A stretch of DNA of 64,000 bases, taken from NCBI GenBank assembly GCA_018241405.1, contig JAFEDY010000026.1:62001-126000 (forward strand), in the 5' to 3' direction. Below the pieces are notes generated by a model. The model saw only the letters and a list, made by a program, of their open reading frames with translations. It was not told where the DNA came from and ran no database searches. Shown piece after piece: positions 1-11,118 of this stretch. How positions within the stretch are numbered: position 1 is the stretch's first letter; each line of letters opens with the position of its first letter. Made by a program: the position numbers and the translations under genes. This DNA comes from Pseudomonadota bacterium. GTDB taxonomy: Bacteria > Pseudomonadota > Gammaproteobacteria > Burkholderiales > Burkholderiaceae_C.

Positions 1-512
<512 letters not shown>

Positions 513-2405
513 ATGCCCAGTACCCTGAGTTATCCGGGTGTCTACGTCGAGGAAATTTCCAGCGGCGTACGCACCATCACCGGTGTGGCGACTTCATTGA
601 CGGCCTTTGTGGGCTATACGCGCATGGGCGTGCCCGCCAAGGCCGTGGCCATTACCAGCTTCAGCGATTTCGAGCGCGCCTACGGGGGGCTGGATCGCGA
701 CAGCCCCGTCTCGTATGCGGTGCGGCAGTTCTTCGCCAATGGGGGCAGCCAGGCCATCATCGTGCGCGTGGCCACGGGCTATGCCTCGGCCGCCTGGACA
801 CTGCAGGACAGCACTCCCGCTGCGGCACTCGACGTGACGGCGGCCAGCCCCGGCGCCTGGGGCAATGGCCTGCGCATCAGCGTGGACCGCGCCGGCGCAC
901 GCAATCCCGATGCGCAGTTCAACCTCGTCGTCTCGCAGGTGCAGGCCGACGGCGTGACCATCACGCCGCTGGAGACGCACCGCAACCTGGACATGAACTC
1001 CGCGTCGTCACGCTACGTGGAGTCGGTGGTGAACAACGCGTCCATGCTCGTCAGCGCCAAGCGCAGGGGCGGCCTGGTGTTCAACCAGGCGGGCTTTGCG
1101 GTGAGCACGGCCGTGACCTTTCCGCTCACGGCCACCGACCTGGTCATCGCCGGCGTGGTCAACGGCGGCACGGCCTTCAGGCTGACGCTGGCCGGGCCGG
1201 CCCCCGGCACCATGGCCAACCTGGTGACGGCCGTGAACACCGCCATAGGCGCGGCGGGCCTGACGGCGGCGCTGCAGGCGTCGGAGTCGGGCGCGGACGG
1301 CAGCGCCGGTAGCGGCTGCCTCAAGCTGGCATCGCTCGCCAGCGGCGAGTCGTCGGGCGTAATGATCTCCGGCGGCACCTTTGGCGGCCTGTCGGGCAGC
1401 ATACAGCTGGGGCTGGCCAATGGCGGGCGCGAATTCACGGGCAACGCCCAGCACCGTCCAGCCGACGCCGCAAACGTGGTGCCGCCGACCAAGGGCGTCG
1501 ATGGCACGCGCGCCGGCGCGACGGAGATCGTCGGCACCCCCGGCAGCAAGAGCGGCATGTACGCCCTGCTGGACGTGGATCTGTTCAACATCCTCAGCAT
1601 CCCCGAGACCTACGACATGACGGACCTGCAGGCCGCGGCCGTCATCCCGGCGGCGGTGGATCTGTGCGAGCGGCGCCGCGCCTTCTACATCGTCGATGCG
1701 CCCGCGGGCAAGACACTGTCGAACATCGCCAGTTGGGCCAACGGCGTCACGCAGTCGCGCAATGCGGCCGTGTACTTTCCCGCGATCAGCCTGGTCGATC
1801 CGCTCAACGAGCTGCGCCCGCGTGCCATGGCACCCTCGGGCTCGCTGGCCGGCGTCTACGCGCGCACCGACGCCAACCGCGGCGTGTGGAAGGCCCCCGC
1901 CGGCACGGATGCCACGCTCAACGGCGTGCTCGACCTGGCCACGCCGCTCAACGACCTGGAGAACGGGCAGATCAACCCCAAGGGCGTGAACGCGCTGCGC
2001 AACTTCCCGGCCTATGGCCGCGTGGCCTGGGGCGCGCGCACGCTCAAGGGCTCGGACGCGCAGGCCGACGAGTACAAGTACATACCCGTGCGCCGCCTGG
2101 CGCTGTTCCTTGAAGAGAGCCTGTTCCGCGGCACGCAGTGGGTGGTGTTCGAGCCCAATGACGAGCCGCTGTGGGCCCAGGTGCGGCTCAACATCGGCGC
2201 CTTCATGCAGGGCCTGTTCCGCCAGGGCGCCTTCCAGGGCAAGTCTTCGCGCGAGGCCTATTTCGTCAAGTGCGACAGCGAGACCACCACGCAGAACGAC
2301 ATCAACCTCGGCGTGCTCAATGTGATTGTGGGCTTTGCGCCGCTCAAGCCGGCAGAGTTCGTGGTCATACAGATCCAGCAGATGGCGGGCCAGATCCAGG
2401 CCTGA
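513..2405 (+). CDS. eCIS contractile sheath protein
   Basis: This is the contractile outer sheath of a phage-tail-like injection particle. The N-terminus (YPGVYVEEI at residues 7-15, then a TSLTAFVGYT stretch) and the C-terminus (LALFLEESLFRGTQW near 530 and INLGVLNVIVGFAPLKP near 600) match the tail sheath family found in T4-like phages, AFP and PVC. At 630 residues it is longer than a minimal sheath; the extra length lies in the middle (about residues 120-480), where sheaths carry surface-exposed insertions. Only one sheath gene is present, unlike AFP/PVC, which have three. It opens the block, with GGAGG at 504-508, and is followed after 15 bp by the tube gene. The sheath contracts to drive the inner tube into a target membrane. 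Confidence 0.95.
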   Translation: MPSTLSYPGVYVEEISSGVRTITGVATSLTAFVGYTRMGVPAKAVAITSFSDFERAYGGLDRDSPVSYAVRQFFANGGSQAIIVRVATGYASAAWTLQDSTPAAALDVTAASPGAWGNGLRISVDRAGARNPDAQFNLVVSQVQADGVTITPLETHRNLDMNSASSRYVESVVNNASMLVSAKRRGGLVFNQAGFAVSTAVTFPLTATDLVIAGVVNGGTAFRLTLAGPAPGTMANLVTAVNTAIGAAGLTAALQASESGADGSAGSGCLKLASLASGESSGVMISGGTFGGLSGSIQLGLANGGREFTGNAQHRPADAANVVPPTKGVDGTRAGATEIVGTPGSKSGMYALLDVDLFNILSIPETYDMTDLQAAAVIPAAVDLCERRRAFYIVDAPAGKTLSNIASWANGVTQSRNAAVYFPAISLVDPLNELRPRAMAPSGSLAGVYARTDANRGVWKAPAGTDATLNGVLDLATPLNDLENGQINPKGVNALRNFPAYGRVAWGARTLKGSDAQADEYKYIPVRRLALFLEESLFRGTQWVVFEPNDEPLWAQVRLNIGAFMQGLFRQGAFQGKSSREAYFVKCDSETTTQNDINLGVLNVIVGFAPLKPAEFVVIQIQQMAGQIQA

Positions 2406-2420
2406 CGAAGGAGGTTCCAA

Positions 2421-2945
2421 ATGGCACAGTTCAGCGTCAACGCCACCCGCTTCGACCCGTACAAGAACTTCAAATTCCGCGTCAAATGGGACGGCAAGTA
2501 TGTTGCCGGCATCTCCAAGGTCGGGGCCCTGAAGCGCAGCACCGAGCCCGTGGAGCACCGCGAGGGCGGCGATCCATCGAGCTCGCGCAAGTCCCCGGGC
2601 CGCACCAAGTTCGAGGCCATCACGCTGGAACGCGGCGTCACGCACGACACCGAGTTCGAGAAATGGGCCAACAAGGTCTGGAACTACGGCTCGGGCCTGG
2701 GCGCCGAGGTCTCGCTCAAGGACTTCCGCAAGGACCTCATCATCGAGGTCTACAACGAGGCCGGCCAGCTCGCCCTGGCCTACAAGGTGTTCCGCTGCTG
2801 GGTGTCCGAATTCCAGGCGCTACCGGACCTGGACGCCAACGCCAACGCCGTCGCCATACAGCACATCAAGCTCGAGAACGAGGGTTGGGAGCGCGACTAC
2901 GACGTAGGCGAGCCCGCCGAGCCCTCCTTCACCGAGCCGGCGTGA
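2421..2945 (+). CDS. eCIS inner tube protein (T4 gp19-like)
   Basis: This 174-residue protein is the inner tube subunit, which polymerises inside the sheath and carries cargo. The start (residues 1-30, with NATRFDPYKNFKFRVKWDG) and the body (KSPGRTKFEAITLERGVT, then EFEKWANKVW and LIIEVYNEAGQLALAYKVFRCWVSEFQALPDL read in pieces) follow the gp19/Hcp-like fold signature of eCIS tubes, ending in the usual IKLENEGWERD segment. A strong Shine-Dalgarno (AAGGAGG, 2407-2413) suits a highly expressed structural protein. A second, diverged tube-like protein is encoded at 12436-13095. Confidence 0.94.
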   Translation: MAQFSVNATRFDPYKNFKFRVKWDGKYVAGISKVGALKRSTEPVEHREGGDPSSSRKSPGRTKFEAITLERGVTHDTEFEKWANKVWNYGSGLGAEVSLKDFRKDLIIEVYNEAGQLALAYKVFRCWVSEFQALPDLDANANAVAIQHIKLENEGWERDYDVGEPAEPSFTEPA

Positions 2946-2961
2946 GCCCGGAGATGTCGCC

Positions 2962-3678
2962 GTGCGCACGCTTGACGCAGCCGAGCTGCTGTCGCTGTGG
3001 GAACGCGGCCAGCCGCGCCACGCGCTGGATCGCGCCGCGCTGCTGGCGGCCGCGGCGCGCCCGGACTGGCCGGCCGAATCAATAGCCGACCTGCCGCTGG
3101 GTGCCATTGGCGCCAGCCTGCTGCGCCTGCGTGCGGCCAATTTCGGCACGCACATGGACGCACATGCCGACTGCCGTCATTGCGGACAGCGGCTGTCCTT
3201 TGCATTGGACGTGGCCGAGCTGCTGGCCGAGGCGCCGCCCGAAGAGGCCGCCGACACGGTGCCCGAAACCGAGGTCGCCGGCCTGCACCTGCGCGCCCCC
3301 AGCCTGCGCGACCTGGCCGCCGTCGCCACCCTGGATCCCGCGGACGCCGCCGACGCGCTGCTGGCGCGCTGCACGCTCGCCGGCCAGCCGGCCCTGCTGG
3401 ACGAGGTGGCGCGCGCGCAGGTCGATGAAGCGCTTGAGGCGCTAGACCCGCAGGCCGACCTGGCCTTCAGCCTGAATTGCGTGGCCTGCGGCCGGACGGA
3501 CATGGCCCAGCTCGACACCGCCGCCCTGTTATGGGACGAGATCACCGCCCGCGTGGGTGCGCTGCTGCACGAGGTACACCTGCTTGCCAGCCGCTACGGC
3601 TGGGGCGAGGCACAGATCCTGGCACTGCCCGCCGTGCGCCGCGCGCAGTACCTGGCCCTGGTGGAGGCGGCATCATGA
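2962..3678 (+). CDS. eCIS CxxC protein, T4 baseplate-chaperone-like
   Basis: This 238-residue protein starts at GTG 2962, 16 bp after the tube stop. It has two CxxC pairs (C71/C74 and C173/C176), which probably bind one zinc together. The C-terminal pattern HLLASRYGWGEAQILALP followed by RRAQYL (about 205-232) is shared by small T4-type baseplate or tube assembly chaperone proteins found after the tube gene in eCIS loci. It is probably an assembly factor and not part of the mature shaft. The stop overlaps the next ATG (ATGA at 3675). The family placement is from memory of eCIS gene order and motif style, so the exact role is inferred. Confidence 0.7.
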   Translation: MRTLDAAELLSLWERGQPRHALDRAALLAAAARPDWPAESIADLPLGAIGASLLRLRAANFGTHMDAHADCRHCGQRLSFALDVAELLAEAPPEEAADTVPETEVAGLHLRAPSLRDLAAVATLDPADAADALLARCTLAGQPALLDEVARAQVDEALEALDPQADLAFSLNCVACGRTDMAQLDTAALLWDEITARVGALLHEVHLLASRYGWGEAQILALPAVRRAQYLALVEAAS

Positions 3679-4409
3679 GCGGCCTGCTGCAACGCCTGGC
3701 CGCACGCGCCACCGGCAGCGCCTGGGCGCTGCGCAGCGACGCACGCCTGCCGTTTGCAAGTGCGCCGGCCATGGCCGAGGTGCAGGCCATGGAGCCCCCG
3801 CAACCGGCCACCGGCCATCGCACCATCCAGGCCGAACCATCCCAAACCACCCTTTCGCGGCCCGCCAATCTTCCGCCCCCTGAGCCGACACCCGCCGCAA
3901 TGCTGCCGCTTGCACCTGCCCGGCAATGGGCCGGGGCTGAAGATGCACCCACCGCACCCGGCTCGGCGCAAAGCCCGCTTGCCGCGGTCCACAGCGAGGT
4001 CGCTGCCCTCCCGACTGCCCCGGACGATAGGCCGCATGGCGCCGTCGCCACAGGCCACCGCCCGATCACGGAGCGCACGGCGAGCCCCCTCGCGCAGGGC
4101 CCCGCCCCCCATGCCGACCCGGCGCCGCTGCTGCCCACGGCGATGGAGCGTGGCGCGGCCACGCATCGACAGACGGCAGCCGGCATCGCGCAGCACGGCA
4201 TGCCGCGCGCACCCCATGCCCTGCAGCCGCTGCGCCAGCCCCAGGCAACGCCGGCAACCGCGGCCGAACCCACCGAGGTGCATGTGCACATCGGCCGCAT
4301 CGAGGTCACCGCGATCACGCAGCCACAACCCCAGAAGCGTGCCGCGCGCGAACCCTCGCAGCCGCTGTCGCTGGATGCCTACCTGGCCCGGCGCAAGGAG
4401 CCGTCATGA
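3675..4409 (+). CDS. eCIS Pro/Ala-rich protein with C-terminal IGRIEV motif
   Basis: The start is ATG 3675, overlapping the upstream stop by 4 nt, and gives 244 residues. Most of the protein (about 25-200) is low-complexity Pro/Ala/Thr/His-rich and probably disordered. Only the ends look conserved: a short N-terminus (MSGLLQRLAARATG) and a C-terminal segment with HVHIGRIEVTAI near residue 205, followed by LSLDAYLARRK at the end. That C-terminal pair of motifs recurs in small proteins encoded next to the DUF4255 gene in eCIS loci. The function is unknown; a linker or assembly role is a guess. It is too short and too unstructured to be a typical helical tape measure. Confidence 0.65.
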   Translation: MSGLLQRLAARATGSAWALRSDARLPFASAPAMAEVQAMEPPQPATGHRTIQAEPSQTTLSRPANLPPPEPTPAAMLPLAPARQWAGAEDAPTAPGSAQSPLAAVHSEVAALPTAPDDRPHGAVATGHRPITERTASPLAQGPAPHADPAPLLPTAMERGAATHRQTAAGIAQHGMPRAPHALQPLRQPQATPATAAEPTEVHVHIGRIEVTAITQPQPQKRAAREPSQPLSLDAYLARRKEPS

Positions 4410-5739
4410 GCACGGCTCTGGCCATTGCCGGCGTGACTGCGGTGCTGCGCGATCTGCTCAACGACGGGCTGATCAACCACAACATCAGCGGCGTGCTGGG
4501 CTCCAGCGTCACGGTGAGCGTGCAGGCGCCGGATCGCGTGGTCGCGGCCAACGCGGCCGAGGCCTCGCAGCTCAACCTGTTCATGTACCTGGTCACACCC
4601 AACCAGGGCTGGCGCAACGAGGGCCTGCCCGGGCGCGACGGCAGCGGCCGCCAGCGCCTGTCCAACCCGCCGCTGGCGCTGGACCTGCACTACCTGCTGT
4701 CGGCCTACAGCGGCGCCGACCTGCATGCCGAGATCCTGCTCGGCTACGCCATGCAGCTGCTGCACGAGACACCGGTGCTCACGCGCGCCGCCATCCGCAC
4801 CTCGCTGATCCCCTCGCCCCCCGTGGGCAACACGCTGCCGCCGGCGCTGCGCGCGCTGGCCGACTCGGGCCTGGCCGAGCAGGTCGAGCTGATCAAGATC
4901 ACCCCCGTGGTGCAGTCGAACGAGGAGCTGTCCAAGTTCTGGACCGCCACGCAGAGCCACCTGCGGCCCAGTGCCGCCTATATCGCCTCGGTCGTGCTGA
5001 TCCAGGCACAGCAGCCGGCGCGCAGCGCCCTGCCCGTGCTCACGCGCGGCCCGCGCGACGCCCAGGGCCATGAGACCGGCATCGCCGTGCAGCCCGGCCT
5101 GCAGGCCAGCCTGCCGCTGCTGACCAGCGCCCAGCCGCCGGCCGGGCAAATCGTGGCCGGCATTGGCGACCTGGTCGTGCTGCAGGGCCAGGCACTCGAT
5201 GGCGCCGACCGCCGCGTGCTGCTGGAAAACGAGCCCTGGCAGGTGGCGCTGGAGATCGCCGCTGCCCCCCCGCTGCCGCCCGACCGGCCGGCCGCGACCA
5301 CGGCCGGGTTCTCGCTCGCCGGCCAGGCCGCGGCGCTGCCCGTGGGCGTCTACCGGGCCACACTGGAGGTCACCCGCCCCGACCTGCTGAACCAGGCCAA
5401 GCGCATGGTCAGCAACCGGCTCGCGCTCACGCTGGCGCCGCGCATCACCAACCTGCCGCAGACCGTGGCGCGCGCGGGCGACGGCTCGGCCACCATCACC
5501 CTGCAATTCACGCCCGACCTGCGCAGCGGCCAGCACGCCATGCTGGTGCTGGGCAGCGACGAGGTGGCGCCGCTGGCGGCGGGCGCCACGCCCAGTTCGC
5601 TGCAATTCCGCATACCGAATGCCCAGCCCGGCAGCTACCTCGCGCGCCTGCGCGTGGACGGCATAGAGAGCCCCATCGTCGATATGAGCCTGCCGCCGGG
5701 CACTGCGCCGCAGTTCCTGCCCCTCACGGTGAGCATCAC

Positions 5740-5743
<4 letters not shown>
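4406..5743 (+). CDS. eCIS DUF4255 tail terminator protein (Afp16/Pvc16-like)
   Basis: The first 190 or so residues of this 445-residue protein fit DUF4255: an N-terminal LAIAGVTAVLRDLLNDGL helix, then LNLFMYLVTPNQGWRN, LDLHYLLSAYSG and ILLGYAMQLLHETPVL. In AFP and PVC the homologous protein caps the distal end of the tube and sheath and fixes particle length. The second half (about 230-445) is beta-rich, with patterns such as GIGDLVVLQGQALDG and FRIPNAQPGSYLARLRVDG that resemble Ig-like modules, making it longer than the core domain. It starts with a 4-nt overlap on the previous gene and overlaps the ATPase gene by 4 nt. Confidence 0.9.
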
Positions 5744-7670
<1,927 letters not shown>

Positions 7671-7674
<4 letters not shown>

Positions 7675-8987
7675 GCCGAGCATCCGTCACCGCGCGCGCA
7701 CCGGCCACCGCTGGCCATGGCCTACTGCTGCAGCGCAAATGTGCCTGCGGCGGCAGCGCGGCCCCGGGCCTGAAGGGCCAATGCCCCGCATGCGAGCGAA
7801 AGAAGATGCTGGGCCTGCAGACGCGCACGCTGCGCGTGGGCGATGCCCAGGACGCGTTCGAGCAGGAGGCCGATCGCGTGGCGCAGCAGGTCATGGGGGC
7901 GCCGGCAGGTGCGCCGCCGCGCATCACGCCCCTGGCGCAGACCGTGCAGCGCGCGGGTGACGGTGGCGCCATGAATTCCATACCGGCGGCCGCGCAGGCC
8001 GCGCTACAAGGCCCGGCGCAGCCCCTCGATGCCGCCACGCGCCGGTTCTTCGAGCCGCGCTTCGGCCACGACTTCGGCCGCGTGCGCGTGCGCGTCGATC
8101 CGGCCGCGGCGCAATCGGTGCAGGCCCAGGCCTTCACCGTGGGCGAGCGCATCGTGTTCGACGCGCCGCATTTCCAGCCCGGCACAGTCGCCGGCCGGCG
8201 CCTGCTGGCCCACGAGCTGACCCATGTGCTGCAGCAAAGCGGCGCCTCGGCGCTGCAGCGCAAGGTGACGGTGACCGACGCGAAGAAGGCCATCCCCGAC
8301 CCCACGGGCAAGGGACTCAAGCAGTCGAACGCCGAAACCATAGAGGGCTACCTGCGCACGCTGTGCTCCGACGGCGCCGTCAGCGTGGACCGGGCCAGCG
8401 GCGCCGTGGCGCTGAAGGCCGGCTTCTGCGCGCCCTGGATGTCGCCCGACGTTGCAGGCCCGCCGGCACCGGCCCCGGTGGACAAGGCCAAGGAGAAGAC
8501 CGGCTGCGGCTGCCTGTGCGACATGGTGGACTCGCCCAACGCCTTCAACATCGAGGTCAATGACGTGGACTGGCCCCACACCTCGGGCAACACCGTCACC
8601 ACCCCCTCACCCAACAGCGACAAGCTCTGGGGCGCGGCCTCGGTCAGCGGCAAGGCGCTGAACATCGACCCCTGGCTGGTGCTGGGCCACGAGTTCTGCG
8701 GCCATGCCTGGCTGGCCGAGCGCAAGCTGCCCGACACCAATGCCACGCGCGGCGAGGGCGGCCACCAGGAAACCGTGGCACGCGAAAACGCGCTGCGCGC
8801 GGAACATGGCATAGAGGCGCGCGGCGGCTTCAAGGATCCGTTCTGCGGTGAATCCTTCTTCCAGGACAAGGACGCCGGCAAGGGCAAGCCGGGGCCGGTG
8901 CAATGGTCTTCCTACCTGGCCAAGTGCGAGGCCTGGCGCAAGAAGACCTACGGCGGCAAGTACAAGATCAGCGACAAGATCCCCTGA
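7671..8987 (+). CDS. eCIS DUF4157 cargo protein 1, putative metalloprotease effector
   Basis: This 438-residue protein opens with a likely zinc knuckle (C24, C26, C38, C41), then the eCIS core signature: LGLQ near 47, EQEADRVAQQVM (64-75), FFEPRFGHDFGRVRV (126-140), and RRLLAHELTHVLQQ with HELTH at 181-185. DUF4157 marks proteins carried by eCIS particles. The C-terminal half (about 200-438) is a separate domain with clustered cysteines (C279, C281, C283) and a second metal-site-like motif, GHEFCGHAW (339-347, spacing HExxxH), followed by GGHQETVARENALR (363-376). I infer a zinc-protease-type effector domain. Its target and its immunity, if any, are unknown. The gene begins inside the ATPase stop (ATGA). 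Confidence 0.85.
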
Positions 8988-8995
8988 GGCGCGCC

Positions 8996-9520
8996 ATGCC
9001 GATCACGCTCCAGCCCCCTGCCATCCAGGTGCATATCACCCAGGCGCAAGCCCAGGCGGATTGCAGTGCCTGGCAGATTGCCTACGAGGCCTGCAACACC
9101 GGGGCCGACATGCTGTGGCTGGTCGATGAGCCCGCGCTGACACTGCACGAGGCCCCGGGCCGCATTGAGCTGTCTTACGCGCGCGCACCGCTGCAGCCGG
9201 GCGTGCAGGCCTTTGGCTACTTCCCTCCGCACAGCGTCGCCCTGGCCCCCGGTGACTGTCGGCAACGCAGCGTCCATATCCGCTGGCCGGCTCGCCTCAG
9301 CACACTGTGGAACCCGGCGCGCGACGCCGCTCCCGCGCCCGGCAGCTATGCGGTCACGGTGCGCGTGGGCTATGGTGAAACACCCGCACCGGATGCGCCC
9401 CAGGCCGATGAGGATGTGCAAGACCCCGTACAGCGCTGGCAGCGCACGGCGCTGAGCGCACCGGTCACGCTGCCGATCGCGCCCTATGCAAACCTCTGCG
9501 GCGCAGGAGCCACGCCATGA
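8996..9520 (+). CDS. Conserved small protein next to cargo 1
   Basis: The protein is 174 residues from ATG 8996, 8 bp after cargo protein 1. I do not recognise a named family. It looks like a beta-rich soluble protein without signal peptide or membrane segment; notable patterns are WQIAYEACNTG (about 23-33), MLWLVDEPALTL, FGYFPPHSVALAPGDC, LWNPARD and PGSYAVTVRVGYGETPAP (about 120-138). Its position directly behind a putative toxin and its 4-nt overlap with the next small gene make an immunity, chaperone or loading-adaptor role possible, but this rests on context alone. Confidence 0.6.
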   Translation: MPITLQPPAIQVHITQAQAQADCSAWQIAYEACNTGADMLWLVDEPALTLHEAPGRIELSYARAPLQPGVQAFGYFPPHSVALAPGDCRQRSVHIRWPARLSTLWNPARDAAPAPGSYAVTVRVGYGETPAPDAPQADEDVQDPVQRWQRTALSAPVTLPIAPYANLCGAGATP

Positions 9521-9789
9521 CCCGCGTCGTGCTGCACATCGACCGCCTGGTGCTGCGCGGCGTGGACCCTGCCGACGCGCGCCAGGTTGCCGGCGCCCTG
9601 CAGGCAGAGCTGGGCCGGCTGCTGGGCGCCGACGCCGGTGCCGCACTGGCGGCCAACGGCAACCGGGCCGTTCTGCGTGCCGGCCGTGTCACGCTGGCAC
9701 CGGGTGAGCATGGACAAGCCCTGGGTCATGCCGTGGCTGCACGCATCGCGGGCCCTGCCGCGCCGGCAGCGTCGGGGAGGCTGCCATGA
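9517..9789 (+). CDS. Small eCIS-associated protein (90 aa)
   Basis: The protein is 90 residues and mostly helical, beginning MTRVVLHIDRLVLRGVDPAD and carrying ALQAELGRLLG near residue 28. Similar short proteins with an N-terminal LHIDRLVLRG motif occur beside DUF4157 cargo genes in eCIS clusters, from my memory of such loci. The gene overlaps its upstream neighbour by 4 nt (9517-9520) and the second cargo gene by 4 nt (9786-9789), so its product is probably made in step with cargo 2. A cargo adaptor or chaperone is the most natural guess. No enzymatic motif is visible. Confidence 0.6.
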   Translation: MTRVVLHIDRLVLRGVDPADARQVAGALQAELGRLLGADAGAALAANGNRAVLRAGRVTLAPGEHGQALGHAVAARIAGPAAPAASGRLP

Positions 9790-11111
9790 GCCACCTGCGC
9801 AGTGCTCCCTTGCAACGTTGCGCGGCACCAGCCGGCACGGCGGCCCAGGCACATCCCACCGTGGCCCAGGTGCTGCGCACGCCCGGCCGGCCGTTGGCGC
9901 CTGGCGCGCGCAGCTTCTTCGAATCGCGCTTCCCGAGAGTCACCGGACAGGCCCACAGCAATGCCAACGCCGCACAGGCCGAATCGGCCCAGGATGCCGC
10001 AGAACTGCAGGCCGATCAGGTGGCCGCAGAGGTGACCGGAGCCCGGCGGCAGGCACCCACAGCCCTCGGCCGCGCCGGCCATGACTTCGGCCGCGTTCGC
10101 ATCCACACCGATGCGCAGGCGGCCGCCTCGGCCCGCGCCGTCGGCGCGCTCGCCTACACCGTGGGCGAGCACATCGTGTTTGGCGAGGGGCAGTACCAGG
10201 AGGGCTCGGCCGCCGGCCGGCGCCTGCTGGCGCACGAGCTGGTCCACACGGTGCAGCAACAGGGTGGCACCTACTGGCTCGCGCGCCAGTGCGACCCCGC
10301 CTGGGCCGGCCTGCCCTGGGATCAACGCGTGAAGAACGCCAAGGCCGCGGCGGCCGCCACAGGCAATGGCTGCATCGCCGACATGCTCAAGGAAGCCCTG
10401 CCCACCACGGTGACAGTGCACGAGGCGACGAACACCCAGCCCAACGTCAGCGCCGCGATCAACGCCGGCAAGTACAGCGAGTGGGGCACGCTGTCCGATA
10501 CGCATGTGAACTTCGACCGCAACCTGAATGCAAAGATCGGCGGCTCGGAATATGGCTATACCACCTTCCGCACCAACAGCGCCACGCCCAACGACATTCG
10601 CATCTTCATCCAGCTCGGGCCGAACGCGCTCAACGAGATCGGGCCGCAGTTCACGCAGATGGCCTTCGACCACGAAAGCGCCCATGCCTGGGACTATCTG
10701 CGTGACTGGGCCATGAAGGGCAGCAAGCCGCATTCGGCCACGCCGGGCGAGGAGCTGGCGATTTACGCCGAGGGCTTCTCGCGCTATTTTCTGGACATGT
10801 GGAGCATCAACAACCAGGGGGCTGGCTCCTTCCAGATGGCCGACAGCTTTACGCCGCTGCTGCGCAATTTCGCAGCCGCCGCGCCTGCGGAGCAGAACGC
10901 CGCGTTCGACAGCATCAAGCTCTTCTACCAGGTGCGTATCCAGGGCGTTGCCTGCAACACCATGAAGTTCAAGATCTGGCTGCAGGGTGCGCTGAACCAG
11001 CGCGGCGCCGGTGACCCGCTGGTCGCTCGGCTCAACGCCCTGCCTGGCCTGGGGTTGAGCGCCGGCACCACCACCATCACCCATTTCAACCCCCAGCTGG
11101 GGTGCAGCTGA
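9786..11111 (+). CDS. eCIS DUF4157 cargo protein 2, putative metalloprotease effector
   Basis: This is a 441-residue DUF4157-type cargo protein. The core domain is present but rearranged: PLAPGARSFFESRF (about 36-49) comes first, then a 47-residue stretch containing AELQADQVAAEV (72-83), and only then GHDFGRVRIHTDAQAA (98-113), LAYTVGEHIVFGEGQY and RRLLAHELVHTVQQQ with HELVH at 150-154. The C-terminal domain (about 170-441) has its own FDHESAHAWDYL motif (HESAH at 296-300) followed by GEELAIYAEGFSRYF (321-335), which could supply a third glutamate ligand as in gluzincin zinc proteases. I infer a peptidase-type effector with unknown substrate. It follows the 90-residue protein gene with an ATGA overlap. 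Confidence 0.83.
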   Translation: MSHLRSAPLQRCAAPAGTAAQAHPTVAQVLRTPGRPLAPGARSFFESRFPRVTGQAHSNANAAQAESAQDAAELQADQVAAEVTGARRQAPTALGRAGHDFGRVRIHTDAQAAASARAVGALAYTVGEHIVFGEGQYQEGSAAGRRLLAHELVHTVQQQGGTYWLARQCDPAWAGLPWDQRVKNAKAAAAATGNGCIADMLKEALPTTVTVHEATNTQPNVSAAINAGKYSEWGTLSDTHVNFDRNLNAKIGGSEYGYTTFRTNSATPNDIRIFIQLGPNALNEIGPQFTQMAFDHESAHAWDYLRDWAMKGSKPHSATPGEELAIYAEGFSRYFLDMWSINNQGAGSFQMADSFTPLLRNFAAAAPAEQNAAFDSIKLFYQVRIQGVACNTMKFKIWLQGALNQRGAGDPLVARLNALPGLGLSAGTTTITHFNPQLGCS

Positions 11112-11118
11112 GGCTTCC

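Noticed and set aside
1008..2645. 545-codon antisense open frame across the sheath gene
   Set aside because: Open only because of the high GC3 of the sheath on the other strand; arginine/alanine/glycine-rich without a family signature.
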